DNA from: Sphingomonas endolithica
Lineage (GTDB): Bacteria > Pseudomonadota > Alphaproteobacteria > Sphingomonadales > Sphingomonadaceae
Direction: 5' to 3'
DNA: 64,000 nucleotides
Assembly (NCBI RefSeq): GCF_025231525.1
Contig: NZ_CP103057.1
Location: 2,862,501-2,926,500, forward strand
Numbering within the stretch: position 1 is the first letter of the stretch; every line of letters starts with the position of its first letter. Under the pieces are notes generated by a model. It saw nothing but the letters and a program-made list of their open reading frames with translations, did no database searches and was not told the origin of the DNA. This document shows positions 27,523-35,100 of the stretch, piece after piece. The position numbers and the translations under genes are program-made.

Positions 27523-28047
27523 TCAGCCCTTGCCCAACAAATCCCGCAGCCCCGCCAGCGCGCCTGCGGGCTTCACCTCGTCCTCGCTGATCACGCCGGC
27601 CGCCTTCAGCGCCGCTGCGGCATTGGGCCCGCGCGGGAACGGATCGAGTGCCAGCGCCACGGTTTCCGCCGCTGCCTCGCCCAGGTCGATCGTTCCGCCC
27701 GAATAGAACATCGTGTCGAGCGCGTCCTCGGCCAGTTCGATTTCCTCCTCGTCGACCGCGGCTTCCTCGATGAAGCGCAGCGCGACCTCTTCGCGCACCT
27801 CGGCCTTCAGCGGCTCGTCGGTCACCGAACAGCTCTGCACCACCGACGCCGAGACGATCCCGCGCGCGACGATCCCGGCGGTCTCGGTGCGCACGTGGAA
27901 GGTCGCTTCCAGCCGATCGACCGCCACCAGCCCGAACCGCGCCGCCAAGGCGTGGCGCTCGGTCTCGTTGGCGGCAATCGTCACGCTGCGCTCCCCAGCG
28001 CCGAGCATGTCGATGCGTTCGACACGCGAGAATTCCGGATTGCTCAT
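27523..28047 (-). CDS. DUF177 (YceD-like) domain-containing protein
   Basis: A 174-residue YceD/DUF177 protein. Family landmarks are a central Val-rich ASVVQSCSVTDEPLKAEVREEVALRF segment with a conserved Cys and an acidic stretch EEAAVDEEEIELAEDALD. YceD homologues act in 23S rRNA processing and ribosome biogenesis in plants and some bacteria; the role here is inferred. Elsewhere the gene sits before rpmF, but here it follows a CBP3-like chaperone with an ATGA overlap, an arrangement common in alphaproteobacteria. Confidence 0.88.
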   Translation of the reverse strand: MSNPEFSRVERIDMLGAGERSVTIAANETERHALAARFGLVAVDRLEATFHVRTETAGIVARGIVSASVVQSCSVTDEPLKAEVREEVALRFIEEAAVDEEEIELAEDALDTMFYSGGTIDLGEAAAETVALALDPFPRGPNAAAALKAAGVISEDEVKPAGALAGLRDLLGKG

Positions 28048-28550
28048 GGCAGGTCACCCGCGCGCAGCGTTGCCAGCGGTGTCGCCCCAAGCCGATCCCG
28101 AAATGCCAGCAGGCCATCGCGGACATGGGCCAGTGCAGCCGGCGCGGGCGCTTCCCCGCGGTACAGGTTGCGCACCAGCGCGGTATCGATCCCGCCGCCG
28201 GCCAGGCCGGTGCGATAGGCGCCCAATCGACCGCCCAGCATCCCCATCATCTTGCCGATATGCTTGCCGACGACGACGTCGCCGACGCCAAGCTCGCGCA
28301 ATTGCCCGTCCATGTCATCGACGAAGCGTTCGGTCAGCACCGCATTGGTCGCTGCCCCCGCTTCTTCCTGCTCCAGCCGCAGCACGACGAGCCCCAGGAT
28401 CGCTGCGATCATGTCGAATCGCCCATCGACCGTATCGGGCACCGCACCCTCCAGATACCAATGCGGCGCGCGCGCGCGCGCCACCACCGCGGTGTATAGC
28501 GGCAGCGCTTCTTCGCTCTTCTGGCCCAACAGTCTCGCCAACCAACCCAT
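28044..28550 (-). CDS. Ubiquinol-cytochrome c chaperone (CBP3-like)
   Basis: A 168-residue protein of the Ubiq_cyt_C_chap family (CBP3/UQCC1), which helps assemble cytochrome b into the bc1 complex in mitochondria. Motifs: LYTAVVARARAPHWYLEGAVPDT, DGRFDMIAAILGLVVLRL, TERFVDDMDGQLRELGVGD and a GGRLGAYRTGL segment. The ATG at 28550 matches the family start MGWLARLLG; the longer frame overlaps divergent bamE and is rejected. The downstream DUF177 gene is coupled by four bases. Confidence 0.9.
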   Translation of the reverse strand: MGWLARLLGQKSEEALPLYTAVVARARAPHWYLEGAVPDTVDGRFDMIAAILGLVVLRLEQEEAGAATNAVLTERFVDDMDGQLRELGVGDVVVGKHIGKMMGMLGGRLGAYRTGLAGGGIDTALVRNLYRGEAPAPAALAHVRDGLLAFRDRLGATPLATLRAGDLP

Positions 28551-28655
28551 GTACGCTCCATGCGGCCCTTGTTTGGCCGCCTTCTCCGGCATATTGAGGC
28601 GATCGTCGATCGGCGCAATGCGTACCTTGCCTGGTCGGCCCCTTGGGAGAATGTG

Positions 28656-29138
28656 ATGAGCGTGATTATCAACCGCACGGTTACCAGCGTGGCCTTGGCG
28701 CTCGCCTGCGTCGCCGGCGCCTGCACCCCGCTCAAATCGCACCAGGGCTATATCATCGATGCCGATCTGGTGAATTCGGTCCAGCCGGGCGTCGATAACC
28801 GCGCCTCCGTGCTGCAGGTGCTCGGCAAGCCGAGCTTCACCAGCCAGTTCAACCAGGGCGACTGGTATTATATCGCCCGCGACACGCGCAACTTTGCGTA
28901 CAACAATCCCAAGGTGAAGGCGCAGACCACGCTGCGGATCAGCTTCAACGCCGCCGGCACCGTCACCGCGATCGGCAAGGGCGGCGTCGAGCAGGTCGCG
29001 TCGATCAGTCCCTCCCGCAAGACCACGCCGACGCTCGGGCGCACGCGTGGCTTCTTCGAGGATCTGTTCGGCAATATCGGCACGGTCGGTGCGATCGGCG
29101 GGCAGAGTGGCCAGGGCGGCGATCGGGCGGAGCCCTGA
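28656..29138 (+). CDS. bamE: BamE-type outer membrane assembly lipoprotein
   Basis: A 160-residue lipoprotein with a SmpA/OmlA (BamE) domain, a small subunit of the BAM complex that inserts beta-barrel proteins in the outer membrane. The signal peptide ends VALALACVAGAC, with the last Cys (about residue 23) as the probable lipidation site. The domain shows DLVNSVQPGVDNRASVLQVLGKP and GDWYYIARDTRNFAY. The ATG at 28656 starts just before the signal peptide. It is divergent from the CBP3-like gene. Confidence 0.88.
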   Translation: MSVIINRTVTSVALALACVAGACTPLKSHQGYIIDADLVNSVQPGVDNRASVLQVLGKPSFTSQFNQGDWYYIARDTRNFAYNNPKVKAQTTLRISFNAAGTVTAIGKGGVEQVASISPSRKTTPTLGRTRGFFEDLFGNIGTVGAIGGQSGQGGDRAEP

Positions 29139-29253
29139 TCCCGCCTTACAATTTGCTGACAGCATCGTTCCCGAAGCATTCAGCGGCGCTCTGCCACACA
29201 GGCGCATGACGGCGGCTGACCCGCCGCCGTCACATGAAGATCGGAGAGAATCG

Positions 29254-29760
29254 ATGCGTAAGATGATCATCACCGCCTTGATGGCGGCAGTTGCACTTCC
29301 CGCTGCCGCCAGTGCGCAGTCGCAGCGCGAAGTCCGCCGCGATCAGCAGGACTTGCGGCAGGAGCAGCGCGAGCTGAACCGCGCATATCGCAGCGGCGAT
29401 CGCCGCGAGATCCGCAACCAGCGTGAGGACGTGCGCGACGCGCGGCAGGAATTGCGCGAGGATCGGCGCGATCGCGATCGTAACTGGGGTCGGGACGATT
29501 GGCGCGGCTACCGCAACGGCAACCGCGCGCTTTACGCCCGCGGCAATTGGAACGCACCGTTCCGCTACACGCAATTCCGCAGCGGCATCCGCATAGCGCC
29601 GAGCTATTACGGCTCGCGCTACTACATCACCGATCCGGGCCGGTACCGCCTGCGCAACCCTGGCTTCAACCAGCGCTGGGTGAGACATTACAACGACGTG
29701 CTGCTGGTCGATACGCGGCGCGGGATCGTGGTCGACGTGATCCGCAACTTCTACTGGTAA
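29254..29760 (+). CDS. RcnB family periplasmic protein
   Basis: A 168-residue exported protein: signal peptide MRKMIITALMAAVALPAAASA, then a highly charged Arg/Asp/Glu-rich helical segment (repeated REVRRDQQDLRQEQRE-like units, residues about 25-80) and an RcnB-like C-terminal domain ending YNDVLLVDTRRGIVVDVI. RcnB in E. coli is a periplasmic protein linked to Ni/Co homeostasis, but the sphingomonad family is large and mostly of unknown function. The ATG has a GGAGAGA site. Downstream is a family B repeat. Confidence 0.82.
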   Translation: MRKMIITALMAAVALPAAASAQSQREVRRDQQDLRQEQRELNRAYRSGDRREIRNQREDVRDARQELREDRRDRDRNWGRDDWRGYRNGNRALYARGNWNAPFRYTQFRSGIRIAPSYYGSRYYITDPGRYRLRNPGFNQRWVRHYNDVLLVDTRRGIVVDVIRNFYW

Positions 29761-29811
29761 CGCGGGAGGCCCGGGTGGCGTAGGCGGCCCGGGCCCCGCT
29801 ATGCCTCGCTC

Positions 29812-29908
29812 CGTCACCCCGGACTTGTTCCGGGGGTCCACTGCTCCGCAAAATCAACGGCTTACGGTCGCGCGGCACGGTGGACCCCGGAACAAGTCCG
29901 CGGTGACG
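29812..29908. repeat. Dispersed palindrome, family B (copy 2)
   Basis: Arms CGTCACCCCGGACTTGTTCC and GGAACAAGTCCGCGGTGACG face each other around a ~50-bp centre. The arms closely match the copy at 17858-17964. It lies between the convergent rcnB-like and pbpC genes. Confidence 0.75.
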
Positions 29909-29951
29909 AGTAGTTGCGCAGAGATTCCGCCCTTGCAGGCGCCACGAGGCG

Positions 29952-32153
29952 CTAGCGAATCGTGAACACGACCTGGTCGATCACCTGCCCGGCAAGATCG
30001 ATCAGCCGCAACTGATGCTTGCCCGGCCCGGCCAGCACCAGCGGGTGGCTGTCGGCGGCGCCCAATTCCTTGCGGTCGAGCATCAGCCGGTGCGCTGTCA
30101 CCTCTCCCGAAACCCCGACCGCCAGTCGCTGGCGGTCGATCGGAATGTCCGGATCAAGCGCATAAACGCTGCCGGACACGGGATTCACGATCCGCGGCCG
30201 GCGCGATGCCGCGGGAGCCGCCGCGATCTGACTCTGACCGGTGCCGGCGAGGAAATATTCCGGTCGCGCTCGTTCGATGCCCCCGCCGAAGCTGACCAGT
30301 CGCTGCTCGATCCCGCTTGGCCGCTTGGGCGCCTGTCCCGCTTGCCCGGCATGCAACGCCAACATCAGGTCGCGCCACACCGGCGCCGCGCCGCTGGTCC
30401 CGGAGACGGCGCGCATCGGATCGCCCTCGAGATTACCGACCCACACCGCGACGGTGTAGCGATCCGAATAGCCGATGCACCAATTGTCGCGCATCGCCTT
30501 GGACGTGCCGGTCTTGACCGCCGCCCAGAAGGGCAGGCGCAACGCGCTGTCCATCCCGAAGCTGGCGGCACGCGCGTTGGGATCGGCGATCATATCCGAC
30601 ACCAGCCACGCGGCCTGTGCGCTGGTGATGCGCCGCGCCGCTGGGCGGGGCGCATTGGCGGTGAGCCGCAGCGGCGTCCACCGGCCGCCATTGGCGAGCG
30701 CGCGATACGCATCCGCCTGTTCGAGCAACGTCACTTCGGCCGATCCGAGGGCCAGGCTGAAGCCGTAATATTGCCCATCCTCGGTCAGCCCGCGATAGCC
30801 GCTGTCCCACAGCCGATCGCGGAACGGATCGACCCCGACCAGCAACAATGTGCGCACCGCGGGCACGTTGAGTGAGCCCGCCAGCGCGCTCCGTGCCGAG
30901 ACCGGGCCCTTGAACGCGTGGTCGTAATTCTGCGGCACATACAGGCCGGAGGCCGTGTCGAGCTGCACCGGCGAATCGTCGAGGATCGAGGCGGGCGTAA
31001 GATAGCCGCGCTCGATCGCCTGCGCGTACAGGAAGGGCTTCAGCGTCGATCCGGCCTGACGATGGGAGTTCGCGCCATCCACCGCCGCCGCCGTCGAGTT
31101 GCCGCCGATTCCGCCGACATAAGCGAGCACGTCGCCGCTGGCGTTATCGACCACCACCACCGCGCCATCGCGCGCACGGCTGCCGCCCAGCCCCTGCAAC
31201 TGCCGCTTCAATGCGACGATCGCCGCCTGCTGCACGCGTGCGTCGAGCGTGGTGGTAATCCGCAGCCCCGCTTTGGTAAGCAGCCGCTGACCGAGATGCG
31301 GCGCAAGCCCTGGGTCGAGCGCGAGACTCCGTGCCGGCCCGAGCATCGATGCCGCTTCGCCGGGGAAGCGCGCGCAATCCGTGCCGCGCGACAAGGCGCA
31401 GGCACGACGCGCGACGGTGGCGGGGCTTGCCTGCGGCTCGGGCAGCAATGCCGCCAGCAATACCGCATCGTCGCGCGAGAGCGTGTCCGGCGTCTTGCCG
31501 AACAGCCCGAGCGCCGCCGCACCGATCCCCTGCGCCTCGCCGCGAAAGCCGGCGAGGTTGAGATAGGCCTCAAGGATCTGGTCCTTGTCCCAGCCACGCT
31601 CCACCGCCCAGCCGGCGCGCATCTGGCGGATTTTGTCCCACCAGCCCCGCGCCCCCGGCGCGGCAAGATCGGGGGCGAGGAAGCCGGCCAACTGCATCGA
31701 GAGCGTGCTGGCCCCGCGATGGCGCTTGCCGCGAACCCGATCACGCAACGCGCCGAGCATGGCGAGCGTGTCGACTCCGCCGTGACCGTAAAAGCGCCGA
31801 TCCTCGGCCGCGACGATCGTCTCGCGCGTGACAGGGGAGACGGCGTCGAGCGGCGTCCAGGCAAGCCGGCGCGCGGCAAAATCGACGCGCGCGGAATCGA
31901 TCAGATGGCCGTGGCGATCGTAGAGCCAGGATTCGGAAGGGTGCCACGCAGCGCGCGTCTGCGCGTAGCTCGGGAGCGGTGGGGGGAGAGTGGCGTAATC
32001 GATGCCGGCGAAGGCAAGGATCGCCACCACGAACGCGGCGAGAGCGATGGTCCCCTTACGTGTTCCCCCGCGAAAGCGGGGGCCCAGGGTCACAAGCGTT
32101 GTCTCCTGAAACCCTTGGCTCCGGCTTTCGCGGGAGAACAAGGAGGTGATCAT
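29952..32153 (-). CDS. pbpC: Penicillin-binding protein 1C
   Basis: A bifunctional class A PBP making and cross-linking peptidoglycan strands. After a membrane anchor it has a GT51 glycosyltransferase domain (AAEDRRFYGHGGVD, GASTLSMQLAGFL), a transpeptidase domain with active-site STLKP (in HRQAGSTLKPF), SLN and KTGTSK boxes, and a C-terminal BiPBP_C domain (RIVNPVSGSVYALDPD). The pairing with an alpha-2-macroglobulin gene is typical. The start is uncertain: the ATG at 32153 is used; a GTG at 32195 and a GTG further in with a CAGGAG site are alternatives. A family C repeat is translated in the first ~30 residues. Confidence 0.92.
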   Translation of the reverse strand: MITSLFSRESRSQGFQETTLVTLGPRFRGGTRKGTIALAAFVVAILAFAGIDYATLPPPLPSYAQTRAAWHPSESWLYDRHGHLIDSARVDFAARRLAWTPLDAVSPVTRETIVAAEDRRFYGHGGVDTLAMLGALRDRVRGKRHRGASTLSMQLAGFLAPDLAAPGARGWWDKIRQMRAGWAVERGWDKDQILEAYLNLAGFRGEAQGIGAAALGLFGKTPDTLSRDDAVLLAALLPEPQASPATVARRACALSRGTDCARFPGEAASMLGPARSLALDPGLAPHLGQRLLTKAGLRITTTLDARVQQAAIVALKRQLQGLGGSRARDGAVVVVDNASGDVLAYVGGIGGNSTAAAVDGANSHRQAGSTLKPFLYAQAIERGYLTPASILDDSPVQLDTASGLYVPQNYDHAFKGPVSARSALAGSLNVPAVRTLLLVGVDPFRDRLWDSGYRGLTEDGQYYGFSLALGSAEVTLLEQADAYRALANGGRWTPLRLTANAPRPAARRITSAQAAWLVSDMIADPNARAASFGMDSALRLPFWAAVKTGTSKAMRDNWCIGYSDRYTVAVWVGNLEGDPMRAVSGTSGAAPVWRDLMLALHAGQAGQAPKRPSGIEQRLVSFGGGIERARPEYFLAGTGQSQIAAAPAASRRPRIVNPVSGSVYALDPDIPIDRQRLAVGVSGEVTAHRLMLDRKELGAADSHPLVLAGPGKHQLRLIDLAGQVIDQVVFTIR
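32061..32140. repeat. Dispersed palindrome, family C (copy 2, inside pbpC 5' end)
   Basis: TGTTCCCCCGCGAAAGCGGG at the left faces GGCTTTCGCGGGAGAACA at the right, an imperfect palindrome like those at 27420, 49289 and 53892 but with an AAAG core. It falls within the open reading frame ahead of the PbpC membrane anchor. Confidence 0.65.
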
Positions 32154-32198
32154 CGCTTTCAGGCGACGACCACCCCGCAGTCCCCCCTCACCCACACG

Positions 32199-35100
32199 TC
32201 ACCGCTGCGCCACCGTCACCGGCGCATTCGGCACCTGCGCGCGGATCGCCGGCGAGTACATCGCCTCGACCCGCGTCGGCGGCAGGCTGAACCGTCCCGC
32301 GCCGTTCAACCGCATCGTATATGCCACGGTAAACGACCCGCGCGGCACCCAGGCGAAATAGCCGCGCCACGCCTCGCGATGCCGCTCGACATAGCTCGGC
32401 TGCACGCCATCAGTGCCGGTCACCTGCCCGAGCATCGACGATTGCCCGCCGAGATCGCCCACGATCGTCGCCCCCGCGGGGATCGGATCGTTCACCACCA
32501 CCCAGTTGCGCTCGGCCGAGGCCTCGACCGTGATCGTCACCTTGAGCACGTCGCCGCGCGTCAGCGTGCCGGGATTGCGCGCCTGCACGACATCGACCTT
32601 CTTGGTCATGCGATAGCCGGCGAACAGCGGCTGCTGTAGCGGCACCGCGGCGGAGACCGCGATCATCGCCCACGGCCCGAGCCCGCTCGCCTGCGACAGC
32701 CTGAGCGGTGTCGGGCTCGCGGGCAACGGGAAGCGCGCCTGGCGCTGGTCCGCCGCCAGCGGCCAGGACTTCACGATCGTCCGCGCGCCCAGCGACAAGG
32801 TCGTCGGCCCCTGGATCGCGCTCGCCGGATAGAGCCCGGCGAACTTGCGCGCGGCGATCGTGCCCCAGGCATTGGCGGTCGTCGTGTCCCAATGCCCGCG
32901 CTGCTGGCGCAGACTGACGCCGACCATCATCTTCGGCGCATCGTCCTGCCACCCAGGCCGGCCCAAGGTGGCGATCACCGACTTGATCGCCGCCTCGTCG
33001 CCCGACGACATCAGCCACCAGCTCGCATTGTTCTGGTCCGACAGATCGAGCCGCGTGCCTTCATAGACTAGGCGCGTGCGCAGCGTGTTCTCGGCATTGG
33101 TCTTCAACGCCTGCGCGTTGGCCAGGCCGGCGATGCGATCCAGCGCGACGATATAGTCGGCGAGCGTCGCGGTCGGCATCTCGTTTGGCGCGATGCCGAT
33201 CTGCCCGAGCATGGCGGGTGTCGCCGCGCCCTGCCGCGCCAGTGCCGCCAGGGCCGCGACCCGCTGCAGCCGGACATCGCCATATTCCTCGCGCCGCAAC
33301 CGCCCGTCGATCACCGCCTTCATCGCCTCGATCATGCGCCCACGTGGCCCCTCGGGGATCGGCAGCCCGGCATCGGCAGTCAGCGACAGGACGTACGCGG
33401 TGAGCGCTTCCGATCCGGTCAGGCTATCCGATGGCCAGTAGCGCAGCAGCCCGTCCGGCGCCTGATAGGTCGGCATTTCCCCCGCCAGCCGCGTCCACGC
33501 GCCGCCATCGCCGAGTGCCACGGCGGTCGACAGCCGCTGTTCGAAGCAGGTGTAAGGATAGGCCGCCATATAGGCACGGACCCCGGCGAGCGGCGGCGCG
33601 AGCGTATCGTCGAGCCGGATATCGACCGTCCCCCAACCGGGCAGGGCGCCGGCCGGACGCGCGATCGGGATCGTGCTGTTCGGCCCGACTTGCGTCAGCG
33701 TCGCCGCCCACATCTCGACCGGGATCGCCGGGATCACGTCCTGGCTTACCGTGATCTGGTCGGAGGCGCGGCCATTGTCGGCAACAGCCTTCACCTGCCA
33801 CCGCAAGGCAGCGACATTGCCCGGCGCGGTCAGGTTCCACGCCACCGGCGCCGCGCCGCCGGCCGGGATCGTCACGGTCAGCGGTTTGCCCTGCGCGATG
33901 CGCGGGAACAGATCGACGCTGGCGGTGACCTTCATCGGCTTGTCCGAGCCGTTCCTCAGCGTGAAACCCGCGGCATAATAATCGCCCGAGCGCACCAGGG
34001 TCGGCATGCCGGCAAAGATCGACAGATCCTGCGCGGTGCGCACGCTGGCCATGCCGGTGCCGAACAGTTGTGCGCCATCGGTGGCGATCGCCACCAGCTT
34101 GAACGACGACAAGGCGTCGGACAGAACGACCGGCACGCGGGCGCGGCCTTGCGCATCGAGCGCGACGCGGCCCTTCCACAGCAATACCGGCTGGAAATTC
34201 TCGCGGTTGAGCCCGGAGAGATCGCCACCGCCGCCGCCGCCCGCCTCGACCGCCTTGCGCCCGTAATGCCGCTTGCCAACGACCTGCATCTGCGCGGTCG
34301 AGGTCAGGACGGAGAGCGAGCGTTCGCCCATCATCGCCGTCAGCACGTCCCACGATTCGTTCGGCGCAAGCTGCAACAGTGCCTCGTCGACCGCGGCGAA
34401 CGCGACGTCGGCGCTGGCCGCCGGCTTGCCGTCCGGGCCCTTCACCTGGATATCGACCTGCGCAGTATCGCGCGCGGCGTAGCGCTGCTTGTCGGCCTTG
34501 ACCGCAACCTGCAGCTGGTGCGCTTCCCAGCCGACCTTCACCTTGGCGATGCCCAGTCGGTACGCAGGCTTGGAGAGATCGACGAGCGCAGTCGGTTCGC
34601 TCACCGGCGGCCCGCTGGTCAGCCCGAGCTTCTGGCCCAGGCTGGTCATCCAGCTCCAGAACCCGCTTTGCACGCGCCCGCGCACCGCCATTACCGAGAC
34701 GAACACGTCGGGCGCATAGCTGCCCGGCATCTTCACTTCGACCACGGGGTCGGTGCCCGACAATTCGGTAACGAAACTGGACAGCACACCTTCGCGCTCG
34801 ACCGTGACCAAGGCCGTCGCATCGCGGAACGGCATGCGCACCTGGAAGCGCGCGGTTTCGCCCGCCTTGTAGCTGGTCTTTTCAGGCACGATGTCCATGC
34901 GATCGCCATTGTCGCCGCCGAACCACCAATCGTCGTCGCCCGCCAGCCAGACGCTGCGTGTCGCCCGCGCGACGTTGCCGTTCGCGTCCTCGGTGGTGGC
35001 GACGGCGTACACTTCGCCCGACACGCCGGGATCGACCGCGCATTGCGCCAGCCCCTGCGCGTCGGTCGTCGCCGTGCAACTGCCCGACAGCTTGGTCGTG

